From: Lachnospiraceae bacterium UBA4292
GTDB taxonomy: Bacteria; Bacillota; Clostridia; Lachnospirales; Lachnospiraceae
Assembly (NCBI GenBank): GCA_002395865.1
Contig: DGVE01000104.1
Location: 1-14,526 of the forward strand
Length of the DNA: 14,526 nt
Direction of reading: 5' to 3'
Positions 1 to 8,283 of this stretch are shown here, in pieces (the first letter of the stretch is position 1; each line of letters starts with the position of its first letter). Both the position numbers and the translations under genes were made by a program. The notes under the pieces were generated by a model that worked only from the letters and a program-made list of their open reading frames with translations, had not been told where the DNA came from and ran no database searches.

Positions 1-14
1 TGACATCCATATTG

Positions 15-87
<73 letters not shown>

Positions 88-97
88 ACTTCTGCAT

Positions 98-126
98 ATA
101 ATAATCTCAAAATCTCAAAAAGTCAA
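98..126 (-). promoter_or_regulatory. Sigma-A-type promoter of the tRNA-Thr gene
   Basis: On the minus strand TTGACT (121-126) is followed by exactly 17 bases and TATTAT (98-103). This is one mismatch from consensus in each box. The predicted start near position 91 lies about 4 bases before the mature tRNA 5' end at 87, so the leader is very short. The spacer contains a tandem TTTTGAGA repeat. The promoter sits wholly in the gap between the stop codon of the RNase gene (135-137) and the tRNA. Confidence 0.75.
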
Positions 127-134
127 CAGGAAAT

Positions 135-1328
135 TTAAAGTCCTTTGATAAAAGTTTTTACAGCCTCAGAATCCAAGGGCTTACGTATCTTTTTGCGGGT
201 GATCTCCACCAGTCCGAGATTGCTTATACCGGCCAGTCCGGTCTTGACAGTATCCGTCTTAAGAAGAGCCGCAAGCTTTGACAGCAGCTCGTCGCGATCC
301 TCCTGACCGGATAGGTTTATAAAATCGCAGATGATCATGCCGCTGATGTTCCTCAGACGAAGCTGTCTCGCGATTTCGGCCGCAGCCTCGATATTCACCT
401 TAAGATAACTCTCCTCGCGCCCCTTGTCGCTGCTGTAGCGTCCGCTGTTTACGTCTATGACCGTCAGAGCCTCCGTGGGTTCGATGACCAGATACGCGCC
501 GCTTTTTAAGTTCACTATGCGTGATATCGCCTCATCCGCCGCTTTTCTGATGCTGTAGGCGCTGATGAGCGAAAGGTTCGGGTCGGTATACAGCTCCGGA
601 ACCCGCGAATCGCCCTCCATAAGAAGCATATCCCTTATGCGATCAAGCAGTGACACATTGTCGGTTATTATCCTGCTGTCCTCACCCGCGGTATCCCTGA
701 TATCGGTGAGCCATGCAGGCTCGGCGCAGTATATGGGCTTGCCGGTTCTCTTAAAAAAAGGCGCTCGGCTTACGATATCAGTCATGGAATCCGTAAGCCT
801 TCCGATCTCGGCCTTCAGCACGTTCGTATCGGCATTGTATGCATTCGTCCGCACGATGAGAGCGTAATCGTCGCTTTTGAAATTTATAAGCTCACGGACA
901 GTGTTCTTCCACTCCCCGTCGCTTATCTTCTTCGAGAAGGCGAGCCCGGCCGCGCCGCTCTTTACCAGAGCGCAATATCTTCCGGACAATGATATCTTCG
1001 TAGTGAGTCCCCTCGGCTTTGTCTTCTGGGCCTCTTTTTCTACCATGACCAGAAGCTCGTCGTCACAGTTTATGATGCCCTTTCCGTTCTTCTTCGTGAA
1101 TACGGTGTGAGGTCCCAGGTCCGAAAACGGAAGAAACGCATTTTTGATACCGTCGATGTCTACGAACGCCGCAGCTACCGATGGAACCACATCGCGCACA
1201 CGTCCTATGTATATATTGCCGATGCACGAATCGTTCTCAACAGGATCAACGCGCAGCTCGGCGGCCTTGCTGCCATCCGTCAGGCAGTTTAAAACATAGC
1301 CGTTTTTTTCAGTTATCACCCTTATCAT
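135..1328 (-). CDS. rng: Ribonuclease E/G family endoribonuclease (no zinc-link)
   Basis: Predicted cytoplasmic 5'-end-sensing endoribonuclease acting in rRNA maturation and mRNA decay. The S1 RNA-binding domain spans about residues 35-115 (GNIYIGRVRDVVPSVAAAFV and following). The 5'-sensor pair appears as R160-T161 in IVRTNA. The catalytic region holds TVIDVNSGRY (D292) and IICDFINL (D335), matching the two metal-binding aspartates of E. coli RNase E (D303 and D346), with the family signature EIARQLRLRNISG between them. The 397-residue protein stops soon after GLVEITRKKIRKPL, before the CPxCxG zinc-link that organises the E. coli RNase E tetramer, so its oligomer contacts must differ. The ATG overlaps the 3' end of the upstream partner gene by 20 bases, which suggests translational coupling. 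Family assignment is firm; the choice between E and G names is conventional. Confidence 0.93.
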   Translation of the reverse strand: MIRVITEKNGYVLNCLTDGSKAAELRVDPVENDSCIGNIYIGRVRDVVPSVAAAFVDIDGIKNAFLPFSDLGPHTVFTKKNGKGIINCDDELLVMVEKEAQKTKPRGLTTKISLSGRYCALVKSGAAGLAFSKKISDGEWKNTVRELINFKSDDYALIVRTNAYNADTNVLKAEIGRLTDSMTDIVSRAPFFKRTGKPIYCAEPAWLTDIRDTAGEDSRIITDNVSLLDRIRDMLLMEGDSRVPELYTDPNLSLISAYSIRKAADEAISRIVNLKSGAYLVIEPTEALTVIDVNSGRYSSDKGREESYLKVNIEAAAEIARQLRLRNISGMIICDFINLSGQEDRDELLSKLAALLKTDTVKTGLAGISNLGLVEITRKKIRKPLDSEAVKTFIKGL

Positions 1329-2034
1329 CTTCGCTAAATCCCTTATCGATCACTGTTCCCATATCGCCGAGGCTGATAAAGCCGTCCCCCGCGGCCGCGT
1401 AGAGCTCTTTTCTGTGTATGATCAGCTCGAACTCGGCAGGCTCATAGCCGACGAACTCAAAAAACTTCTCCATCACGGTCTCGGGTTTTAAATTGATCAC
1501 GCTGCCGCATGAGAGTCTGAATGAGATGCTCCCCTCATCGGCCTCATTTTCATAGATAAGAGTCTTCATGTCCAGCTCTTCCTCACCGGCAGAGGTCTTT
1601 TTATCTATGAGTATGGTTTCCTGAGCCATGAATTCGTCCCAGCTCTTTTTGATATCAAAATATACCCTCTCCGGATATCTCGGCCTGACGATATAATCCG
1701 CCGCGGCTATCACAGCCATTCCTGTCTTAGCGTCATCCGGCAGCAGTCTGTAGTCATATACCGGAAGGTTGGGTACGGAGAACTCATTAAGCCTCCTTAC
1801 CGCCTCATCGGTGGACAGTGTCGAGTGCGCCTCTATATCGAAATACTCCCCATCGCTGGTCACACCGATGCCCAGAGGCTGCGCAAAGCTCATGATCTGG
1901 TGAGGCGAGAAGCCCTTGCTGTAGCATATATCTATATCGGCTCTTCGCATGAGCTTCTGGAAATACCTCATCACATCAAGGTGTCCTATAAACTTCAGCT
2001 CGCCGTACTTGCCGAACTTAATTCGTATTTTCAA
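1309..2034 (-). CDS. TIGR03936-type radical-SAM-linked protein (DUF2344)
   Basis: Conserved partner of the radical SAM protein encoded just upstream. In many bacteria the two are fused in one polypeptide; here they are separate genes. The N-terminus has the family pattern KFGKYGELKFIGHLDVMRYF, then a RRADI...YSKGFSPHQIMSFAQPLGIGVTSDGEYFDIE run. The biochemical role is not established; conserved linkage to RNase E/G and ribosomal genes suggests RNA or ribosome maturation, which is inference. I chose a TTG start at 2032-2034 rather than the GTG at 2041-2043: AGGAGGTG (2041-2048) is an almost ideal Shine-Dalgarno sequence six bases before the TTG, while it would overlap the GTG itself. The protein is then 241 residues and begins MKIRIKFGKYGEL, which fits the family start. 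It overlaps the upstream gene by 17 bases and the downstream rng by 20. Confidence 0.85.
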   Translation of the reverse strand: MKIRIKFGKYGELKFIGHLDVMRYFQKLMRRADIDICYSKGFSPHQIMSFAQPLGIGVTSDGEYFDIEAHSTLSTDEAVRRLNEFSVPNLPVYDYRLLPDDAKTGMAVIAAADYIVRPRYPERVYFDIKKSWDEFMAQETILIDKKTSAGEEELDMKTLIYENEADEGSISFRLSCGSVINLKPETVMEKFFEFVGYEPAEFELIIHRKELYAAAGDGFISLGDMGTVIDKGFSEDDKGDN

Positions 2035-3931
2035 AGCAGACACCTCCTCCGAATACGAGCGCTCCGCAGCCCGCGCAGCCCATGCGGCAGTTGCCTGTTA
2101 CTCTGCCCTCCTGCGCCCTCTGCCACTCAAGCCAGAGGAACTTCTTGTTCACGCCGCAGTCGATATAGTCCCACGGCAGTATCTCGTCAAAGCTCCTTAC
2201 CCTCTCGTTGTAGTATTCGAAGGTGACGCCTGTCTCCTCGAAGGCGTCGAGCCAGTTCTGATAGACGAAGCTTTCAGTCCACGCGTCGTATATGCAGCCC
2301 TTTTTGTATGCATTGTATATGGCGGCTCCGACCCTCCTGTCGCCCCTGGCCAGAACGCCCTCTAAAACGGATGTGTCCGCGTCGTGCCAGCTGTAGCGAA
2401 GGCTCTTGGCATTCAACATTTTTGCAAAATTAGCCTTGCAAAGCTTTGCTTTCTCGATAAATTCCGTTCTCGAATTCATCCTGCACCACTGAAAAGGCGT
2501 AAAAGGCTTAGGAACAAAGAATGAGGAGCTCGCGGACACCTGCACCCTTCCGTTTCTCTTATCCTTCGGTATCTCGTAGTATTTCCTTGCGATAAGATCC
2601 GAGAGCACGGCAATGCCCTCCACGTCCTCTGTGGTCTCCGTCGGCTGTCCGAGCATAAAGTACAGCTTCACCTTGTTCCAGCCCGCGGCAAAAGCCTCCG
2701 AGGAGCCGTGGATTATATCCTCCTCCGTAAGCCCCTTGTTGATGACGTTTCTCATCCTCTGCGTGCCGGCCTCGGGCGCAAAGGTCACACTACCCTTCCG
2801 AACGTCCTGGACGCGGCTCATGACGTCGAGCGAGAACGCGTCGATACGCAGGGAGGGAAGGGATACATTTATACCTCTTCCGTGGATATTGTCGACGAGA
2901 TAGTTTACGAGTTCCTGAAGATGTGAATAGTCGCTCGATGACAGCGAGCTAAGCGTTATCTCGTCCTGTCCGGTGTTTTTTAACATCTTCAGCGCCTTGT
3001 CCTTCAAAAACTCCAGACTTCTCTCCCTGACCGGGCGGTATATCATACCGGCCTGGCAAAATCTACAGCCTCTTATGCAGCCTCTCTGTATCTCGAGCAC
3101 TACCCTGTCCTGTGTGGCGCGCGCATATGGAACAAGGGGCTTTTCGGGATAATAGGTGTCGTCGAGATCCATAACGATCTCTTTTCTGACAGTCGCGGGG
3201 ATATCGTCATATACAGGTCTGAATTCCCTTATAGTACCAGCAAGCTCGGGATGCGGAGCGGGGAACTCACCGCCGCCTTCTGTGTCATAATAGCTGACCT
3301 CATACAGAGAGGGCACATATATGCCCGGCACCTTCGCGGCCTCATGCAGGAATATACTTCTCCAGCCATCCGGGTGTTCATTTTTTATCTTCAAATACAG
3401 ATCGAGCAGCTGTCTGTATCTGGTCTCGCCCTCACCGATGTAGAACATGTCAAAGAAATCCGCTATCGGCTCGGGGTTGTATGTGCATGGACCTCCCCCT
3501 ATGACTATCGGATCATCATCGGTCCTGTCCCTTGAAAACAGCGGGATATGCGAGAGCTCAAGGACCTGAAGCACGTTCGTGTAGCACATCTCATACTGGA
3601 GCGTGATGCCAAGAAAATCGAAATCCCTGACGGGCCTCTGCGTCTCCACTGCAAAAAGAGGGATATCTCTATCCCTCATTATCCTATCAAGATCGTTCCA
3701 CGGCGAATACACTCTGTCGCAGTTCACTCTGTCGAAGCTGTTGAACATATCGTACAGTATCTGGATGCCCAGATGCGACATGCCTATCTCGTATACATCC
3801 GGAAAGCACATGCAGAAATTAACATCCGCATCATCAAAATCGCCGCAGGCACAGTTTATCTCGCCGCCAATGTATCTGGCAGGCTTCTCGACCTTTAAAA
3901 GTATCTCCTCCGGGAGTGCAAGCTTTCGCAT
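2018..3931 (-). CDS. TIGR03960-type B12-binding/radical SAM protein
   Basis: Large radical SAM enzyme of unknown substrate. The N-terminal portion holds the family hallmarks CFPDVYEIGMSHLGIQILYD and IGGGPCTYNPEPIADFFD, a cobalamin-binding-like Rossmann region. The radical SAM core has GCIRGCRFCQ; counted from the start used here the [4Fe-4S] cysteines are C285, C289 and C292 (CX3CX2C). The C-terminal tail has a second CX3CX2C set (C615, C619, C622) plus C632, which could hold another Fe-S cluster. I prefer the ATG at 3929-3931, giving 637 residues: it follows the hisI stop by one base (TAATATG), and MRKLALPEEILLKVEKPARY matches the usual family N-terminus. An upstream in-frame ATG at 3950-3952 would add seven residues but has no ribosome binding site. 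Family placement is strong; the reaction is unknown. Confidence 0.88.
   Translation of the reverse strand: MRKLALPEEILLKVEKPARYIGGEINCACGDFDDADVNFCMCFPDVYEIGMSHLGIQILYDMFNSFDRVNCDRVYSPWNDLDRIMRDRDIPLFAVETQRPVRDFDFLGITLQYEMCYTNVLQVLELSHIPLFSRDRTDDDPIVIGGGPCTYNPEPIADFFDMFYIGEGETRYRQLLDLYLKIKNEHPDGWRSIFLHEAAKVPGIYVPSLYEVSYYDTEGGGEFPAPHPELAGTIREFRPVYDDIPATVRKEIVMDLDDTYYPEKPLVPYARATQDRVVLEIQRGCIRGCRFCQAGMIYRPVRERSLEFLKDKALKMLKNTGQDEITLSSLSSSDYSHLQELVNYLVDNIHGRGINVSLPSLRIDAFSLDVMSRVQDVRKGSVTFAPEAGTQRMRNVINKGLTEEDIIHGSSEAFAAGWNKVKLYFMLGQPTETTEDVEGIAVLSDLIARKYYEIPKDKRNGRVQVSASSSFFVPKPFTPFQWCRMNSRTEFIEKAKLCKANFAKMLNAKSLRYSWHDADTSVLEGVLARGDRRVGAAIYNAYKKGCIYDAWTESFVYQNWLDAFEETGVTFEYYNERVRSFDEILPWDYIDCGVNKKFLWLEWQRAQEGRVTGNCRMGCAGCGALVFGGGVCFENTN
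2041..2048 (-). promoter_or_regulatory. Start-deciding ribosome binding site for the radical-SAM-linked gene
   Basis: AGGAGGTG on the minus strand lies six bases before the TTG at 2032-2034 and supports that start codon. The same bases encode part of the Gly-Gly-Gly-Val run near the C-terminus of the upstream radical SAM protein, so the site is dual-coding. Confidence 0.7.
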
Positions 3932-3932
3932 A

Positions 3933-4277
3933 TTATTCACTTTCGAATCCATCTGTTTCTATTTTGTTGAAAAAGCAGCTGTAGCTTCCTGTGTGGCATG
4001 CAGCGCCTACCTGCTCGATCTTCGCGAGTATCGTATCCAGATCGCAGTCCAGATAAAGCTCCTTCACATGCTGGAAATGTCCGCTCGTCAGCCCCTTCAC
4101 CCAGAGCTCGTTCCTGCTCCTGCTGTAATATGTCATAAGACCAGTCCGAAGGGTCTCGTTATAGGCCTCCTCGTTCATATACGCAAGCATCAGCACCTGT
4201 CCGGTGATATGATCCTGGCAGATCACGGGCACAAGCCCCTGCGCATCCTTTTTCAGATCAGACCATTTATACTGCAT
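3933..4277 (-). CDS. hisI: Phosphoribosyl-AMP cyclohydrolase HisI
   Basis: Opens the purine ring of phosphoribosyl-AMP, the third step of histidine synthesis, as a cytoplasmic metalloenzyme. The signature is clear: [28 protein letters not shown] gives the Mg-binding D77, D79, D81 cluster and the conserved cysteines C78, C94 and C101 with H95 (114-residue numbering). There is no HisE pyrophosphohydrolase domain, so PR-ATP pyrophosphatase must be encoded elsewhere. The start at 4275-4277 is set by AGAGGA six bases upstream and follows the hisA stop by one base (TAGTATG). An in-frame ATG at 4296-4298 would add seven residues inside hisA and lacks a comparable site. The next gene begins one base after the hisI stop. 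Confidence 0.95.
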   Translation of the reverse strand: MQYKWSDLKKDAQGLVPVICQDHITGQVLMLAYMNEEAYNETLRTGLMTYYSRSRNELWVKGLTSGHFQHVKELYLDCDLDTILAKIEQVGAACHTGSYSCFFNKIETDGFESE

Positions 4278-4278
4278 A

Positions 4279-5001
4279 CTATATCCTCTCAAAAACACTT
4301 ATTGCGACGGAGAGATGTATACGGTTCTCATAAAGGGCCCGGCCTATGATGGCGCCCTTTATGTCATTTACATAAAGCTGCTCTAAGTCCTCCATGCACG
4401 AAATTCCGCCGCTTGCGATGACCTCAAGTCCGGTAAGAGACTGCATATTGCGCGTCTGGTCGATATTCGGACCGCTCATCATTCCGTCGCGGCTGATATC
4501 GGTGTAAATGATGGTCTTAACGCCCAGGTTACCCATCTTTATACCGAGATCGACTGCCTTTACATTGCTGACCTCGCCCCAGCCGGATACCGCAGTCATG
4601 CCGTTCTTAGCGTCTATACCCACGGCGATCCTCTCGCTTCCGAAGGTCTCGACCGCATTCTTTACGAAATCCGGGTCCGAAATAGCCTTCGTTCCGATAA
4701 TGGCCCTCTCGACACCGATATCAAAGACCTCTTTCAGATCATCCATGGAGCGGATTCCGCCGCCTAACTGAATGGGTATGTTCACACGGCTGCAGATCTT
4801 TCTGATGACCTCGCGGTTGACTCCGTGTCCCTTCAAGGCTCCGTCCAGATCGACGATATGTATGAAAGAGGCTCCGGCCATCTCCCACCTCTGCGCCGGA
4901 ACCATGGGATTCTCGAAGAACACTTCCTTTTTGTCGAAATCCCCCTGGCGCAGTCTTACGCAGTTCCCGTCCTTGATATCTATTGCCGGATATAAAACCA
5001 T
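4279..5001 (-). CDS. hisA: ProFAR isomerase HisA
   Basis: Phosphoribosylformimino-5-aminoimidazole carboxamide ribotide isomerase, an Amadori rearrangement forming PRFAR, step four of histidine synthesis. The protein is a full-length 240-residue TIM barrel. Visible motifs are [17 protein letters not shown] with catalytic base D8, IQLGGGIRS (first half-barrel phosphate site), AVGIDAKNG with the predicted general acid D130, YTDISRDGM around D168, and IASGGIS (second phosphate site). GGAGG seven bases before the ATG is a strong ribosome binding site. Its product normally feeds the HisHF glutamine amidotransferase/cyclase, but neither hisH nor hisF lies beside it. It follows hisD by 31 bases and is one base from hisI. 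Confidence 0.96.
   Translation of the reverse strand: MVLYPAIDIKDGNCVRLRQGDFDKKEVFFENPMVPAQRWEMAGASFIHIVDLDGALKGHGVNREVIRKICSRVNIPIQLGGGIRSMDDLKEVFDIGVERAIIGTKAISDPDFVKNAVETFGSERIAVGIDAKNGMTAVSGWGEVSNVKAVDLGIKMGNLGVKTIIYTDISRDGMMSGPNIDQTRNMQSLTGLEVIASGGISCMEDLEQLYVNDIKGAIIGRALYENRIHLSVAISVFERI
4284..4289 (-). promoter_or_regulatory. Start-deciding ribosome binding site of hisI
   Basis: AGAGGA on the minus strand, six bases before the ATG at 4275-4277 and located inside the last codons of hisA. It decides between the two in-frame ATG codons of hisI. Confidence 0.7.
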
Positions 5002-5032
5002 GATACATCCTCCAAGTTATATTATGTAATGG

Positions 5033-6328
5033 TTACTCGTTTTCAAATCTGACGCTTATCGCGTTTGCGTGAGCCGTCAGCTGCTCGCTCTTCGCAAAAG
5101 TAACTATATCGTCGCTCACAGCCCTAAGAGCATCCTTTGTGTAATATATGATGCTCGATTTCTTCAGGAAATCCTCAACGCAAAGAGCCGAGAAGAATTT
5201 CGCCGTTCCGTTCGTCGGGAGGACGTGGTTCGGGCCCGCGAAATAGTCTCCCAGAGGCTCTGACGAATACTCTCCGAGGAACATCGCTCCGGCATTCTTT
5301 ATCTTTGCCATCATAGCGAATGGATCCGCCGCAGCTATCTCAAGGTGCTCCGGAGCGATCTCATTTACGGTGTCGATCGCATCGTCCATGGAGGAAGCGA
5401 TCAGTATGTAGCCGAAGTTATCCAGTGACTTCTCAATGATCTCGCGTCTTGAGAGCACGCCCAGAAAACCGTCCACCTCGCGGCTTACAGCCTCTGCAAG
5501 AGTTCTCGATGTGGTCACGAGGATGGCGCTCGCGAGTTCATCGTGCTCCGCCTGGCTGAGCAAATCCGCAGCCACGTATCTGGGGTTGGCGTTCTCATCT
5601 GCGATCACGCACACCTCCGAGGGTCCTGCGACGGAATCGATGCTGACGAAGCCGTAAACCGCCTTCTTCGCGAGGGCAACATAGATATTGCCGGGGCCGA
5701 CGATCTTGTCGACCTTAGGGATGGTCTCGGTGCCGTACGCAAGCGCGGCTATGGCCTGAGCTCCGCCCATCTTGAACATCTTCGTAACGCCTGCGATGGA
5801 TGCAGCCGCAAGAGTCGCGGGATTCACCTTTCCCTCCCTGTTGCAGGGGGTAGCCATGTAGATATTCTTAACGCCCGCCACTCTGGCCGGCACCACATTC
5901 ATGAGAAGCGTCGAGGGATAAGCCGCCTTACCGCCGGGCACGTAAACGCCTACGCTGTCTATGGCGGAAACCTTCTGTCCGAGCACACAGCCGTCCTCCC
6001 TGGTCATAAACCAGCTGTTGGGGAGCTGACGCTTGTGGAAGTCCTCTATATTGGCCGCTGCGCGCTTCATGGTCTCGATAAGCGCGGGGTCTACGGATGC
6101 CACTGCCTCATCGATCTCCTCCTGCGTGATGACTATGCTCTCGGGTGTAAGCTTCGCTCCGTCGAACTTCTCCGTGTACCCGAACAGAGCCTCATCGCCC
6201 TTCGTGCGGACATTGTCCAGTATCTCCATCACGCGGTCATTGTAAGCCTGATAGTTCTGAGGCGAGCGCTTTAAAAGCTCACTCATCAGGTTCTTTTTAT
6301 TGTTTTCGTTTAATTCAACTATTCTCAT
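5033..6328 (-). CDS. hisD: Histidinol dehydrogenase HisD
   Basis: Zinc-dependent enzyme that oxidises L-histidinol to L-histidine in two NAD-linked steps, the end of the pathway. At 431 residues it is full length. Motifs in order: VGVYVPGGKAAYPSTLLMN, KIVGPGNIYVALAK, VSIDSVAGPSEVCVIAD, SQAEHDE with predicted zinc ligands Q259 and H262, APEHLE with catalytic E327 and H328, GDYFAGPNHVLPT with D361 and H368, and a final H420. Each corresponds to the known active-site residues of E. coli HisD. AGGAG lies a few bases before the ATG. It lies 26 bases after hisG. Confidence 0.97.
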   Translation of the reverse strand: MRIVELNENNKKNLMSELLKRSPQNYQAYNDRVMEILDNVRTKGDEALFGYTEKFDGAKLTPESIVITQEEIDEAVASVDPALIETMKRAAANIEDFHKRQLPNSWFMTREDGCVLGQKVSAIDSVGVYVPGGKAAYPSTLLMNVVPARVAGVKNIYMATPCNREGKVNPATLAAASIAGVTKMFKMGGAQAIAALAYGTETIPKVDKIVGPGNIYVALAKKAVYGFVSIDSVAGPSEVCVIADENANPRYVAADLLSQAEHDELASAILVTTSRTLAEAVSREVDGFLGVLSRREIIEKSLDNFGYILIASSMDDAIDTVNEIAPEHLEIAAADPFAMMAKIKNAGAMFLGEYSSEPLGDYFAGPNHVLPTNGTAKFFSALCVEDFLKKSSIIYYTKDALRAVSDDIVTFAKSEQLTAHANAISVRFENE

Positions 6329-6354
6329 ATACTACTCCTGTAAATTACCTGTGA

Positions 6355-6999
6355 TTACAACAATTCCTTCATTTCCCGGATGATGCGGGAGATCCTCTCA
6401 TTCTCCATCTTCATGCTCACACGGTTCACCACCATGCGCGCAGACAGGGGACATATCTCCTCGAGCACGTCGAGCCCGTTCTCGCGAAGTGTGGAACCGG
6501 TCTCTACTATATCCACGATCACCTCGGAGAGGCCGACTATGGGTGCAAGCTCAATGGAGCCGTTCAGCTTTATAAGCTCAACGGTCTGGTGCTTCTTGTT
6601 GTTGAAATATGTCTTGGCGATGTTTGGATATTTCGTGGCTACCCTTATCTGCTCTCTGTTCTTAAGTAGCTGCTTGGCACTCTTCGGGCCGCACACACAC
6701 ATCCTGCACTTACCGAAGCCGAGATCGATCACCTCGTAGAGGGAGCGTCCCTCCTCCATGATCGTATCCTTGCCCACGATACCGATATCCGCAGCACCGT
6801 ATTCCACATAAGTAGGCACGTCGTTCGCCTTTGCGAGGAAGAATCTCATCTTCTTCTCCTCGTTCGCAAATATCAGCTTGCGGGTGCCCGGATCGTTCAT
6901 CTCCTCGCAGTCGATACCCATCTTCGCGAAGAGCTCCATGCTTTTCTTGGCCAGTCTGCCCTTCGCAAGGGCGACCGTTATATATCTTTCTTCAGTCAT
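6355..6999 (-). CDS. hisG: ATP phosphoribosyltransferase catalytic subunit, short form HisG
   Basis: Condenses ATP and PRPP to phosphoribosyl-ATP, the committed step of histidine synthesis. At 214 residues this is the short form that lacks the C-terminal ACT-like histidine-sensing domain and needs HisZ for activity and feedback control. Visible are [10 protein letters not shown] at the N-terminus, [13 protein letters not shown] (about 67-79), and the PRPP-binding loop [13 protein letters not shown] at 162-174. The hisZ stop and the hisG ATG are separated by one base (TAAAATG), fitting translational coupling and matched dosage of the two subunits. Confidence 0.96.
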   Translation of the reverse strand: MTEERYITVALAKGRLAKKSMELFAKMGIDCEEMNDPGTRKLIFANEEKKMRFFLAKANDVPTYVEYGAADIGIVGKDTIMEEGRSLYEVIDLGFGKCRMCVCGPKSAKQLLKNREQIRVATKYPNIAKTYFNNKKHQTVELIKLNGSIELAPIVGLSEVIVDIVETGSTLRENGLDVLEEICPLSARMVVNRVSMKMENERISRIIREMKELL

Positions 7000-7000
7000 T

Positions 7001-8215
7001 TTATACCGTTATACTCTCTTTTTTACCGTTTTCGTCAATATAGATTATCCTGTCGATAAAGCTCCTGTGCGCAAGGGCAATATAATCGTCTATGGATCTC
7101 TCATGGAACTTCTTCATCATCTGCACACGCACACCCGTCGTCCGAAGCTGCGTGGCATACTCTACAGCATCCTTCTTGAACTCCCTCTCATAGAGCAGTA
7201 TGGTGGCTCCGATATCGGTCTTCACCTCTATGCCCTGTCTTGAGAGAGCCATCATAAGAGTATCAAGATTCACTCCGAAGCCGACGCTCGCGCTGTCTTT
7301 ACCGAACTGTGCGATAAGCTTGTCATATCGTCCTCCGGTCACGATCATATCGCCCGTACCGTAGGTGTATGCCTGAAAGATGATACCTGTGTAGTACTTG
7401 TAATGGCTCAGGATCCCGAGGTCGAACGTCACGTATCTCTCCATATCGTAGAACTCGAGTATATGCGTGAGCTTCTCGAGATAATCGAGACTTGAGAGAA
7501 TGGTCTCATTGTCCGTGTAGTCCCTTATACACCCGATGGCATCGGCATTGCCGTATGTCTCGGAGAGCTTAAGTATGAGCTTCCTGGCGTTCTCGGGGGT
7601 GTTCCTATGCGTCAGAAACTCCTCTATACCGAAATAGTTCTTGCTCTCAAGAAGCCCTTTGAGCTCCGCGACCTCGTGATCCTCCAGATGCGCCTCCTGC
7701 GCCATGCCGGTAAAGAAGCCCGAATGGCCTATCTCTACCTGAAACTCCACCAGACCCGCCCTCTTAAGGCAGTCGATGATCATGGCAATGATCTCCGCAT
7801 CCGCATCGCTGGTGGCATCACCTATGAGCTCGGCACCGATCTGCGTATTCTCCTTGAGACGCCCCTGGTGAGTCGTTGAATTCACGAAGGTATTGCCGCA
7901 GTAGCAAAGCCTTATCGGCATGTCCTCATCCGCGTAGTACTTGGACACCGCTCTGGCGATGGCCGGAGTGATATCGGGCCTGAGGACCAGGGTGTTATTA
8001 TCCCTGTCGAAGAGCTTGAACATATCGGAGGATATAACACTTCCTCGATCCTTATTGAAAATGTCAAAAAACTCAATGGTCGGTGTCTCTATATCTCTGT
8101 ATCCGTAGGAATGGATGACATCCCTTATACCGGCCTTCACCGCCTCCTTGGCAGCCAGCTCGGTGCTGTATCGATCCCTCATTCCCTCGGGAGTGTGGAG
8201 CAATGTGTTGTTCAT
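7001..8215 (-). CDS. hisZ: ATP phosphoribosyltransferase regulatory subunit HisZ
   Basis: HisRS-like paralogue without aminoacylation activity that forms a hetero-octamer with short HisG and carries the histidine-feedback site. The 404-residue sequence keeps class II synthetase landmarks: motif-2-like [16 protein letters not shown] at about 77-91, [13 protein letters not shown] at 274-286, GGRYDKL at 294-300 and GFGVNLDTL at 312-320. The position equivalent to HisRS motif 2 reads [11 protein letters not shown] rather than a HisRS-type RxGPxFRYE, which supports HisZ over a true synthetase, as does the adjacent short hisG. It is the first gene of the his unit, about 62 bases downstream of the predicted transcription start. 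The ribosome binding site AAGGAA is rather far (11 bases) from the ATG. Confidence 0.93.
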   Translation of the reverse strand: MNNTLLHTPEGMRDRYSTELAAKEAVKAGIRDVIHSYGYRDIETPTIEFFDIFNKDRGSVISSDMFKLFDRDNNTLVLRPDITPAIARAVSKYYADEDMPIRLCYCGNTFVNSTTHQGRLKENTQIGAELIGDATSDADAEIIAMIIDCLKRAGLVEFQVEIGHSGFFTGMAQEAHLEDHEVAELKGLLESKNYFGIEEFLTHRNTPENARKLILKLSETYGNADAIGCIRDYTDNETILSSLDYLEKLTHILEFYDMERYVTFDLGILSHYKYYTGIIFQAYTYGTGDMIVTGGRYDKLIAQFGKDSASVGFGVNLDTLMMALSRQGIEVKTDIGATILLYEREFKKDAVEYATQLRTTGVRVQMMKKFHERSIDDYIALAHRSFIDRIIYIDENGKKESITV

Positions 8216-8245
8216 TGTCTTACTTATTCCTTTTCGTTGTGTACT

Positions 8246-8273
8246 TTAGCGTGCTAATGTGATAGCAGACTAA
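8246..8273 (-). promoter_or_regulatory. Tandem operator-like sites in the his leader
   Basis: Two 12-bp sites lie on the minus strand: TTAGTCTGCTAT (8262-8273) and TTAGCACGCTAA (8246-8257). They share the pattern TTAG-N3-GCTA, are centred 16 bp apart, and the second is a perfect 5+2+5 inverted repeat (TTAGC/GCTAA). They fall at about +4 to +15 and +20 to +31 relative to the predicted start, where a bound repressor would block initiation or early elongation. TrpR-like HisR/YerC regulators are known for his genes in Firmicutes; linking these sites to such a protein is inference. Confidence 0.5.
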
Positions 8274-8283
8274 ATAATCGCAG

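Noticed and set aside
3603..4349. Long plus-strand open frame (248 codons) opposite the radical SAM, hisI and hisA genes
   Set aside because: It runs antisense across three well-supported genes, its translation resembles no family and there is no promoter or ribosome binding site for it.
5543..6274. Long plus-strand open frame (243 codons) opposite hisD
   Set aside because: Shadow of a highly conserved, full-length hisD with intact active-site residues; low-complexity His/Arg/Leu-rich translation.
7001..8215. Histidyl-tRNA synthetase instead of HisZ
   Set aside because: The motif-2 region is degenerate and the gene is directly coupled to a short HisG, which needs HisZ.
8216..8283. T-box or other riboswitch in the his leader
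   Set aside because: Only about 62 transcribed bases precede hisZ, with no T-box sequence, specifier stem or terminator hairpin.
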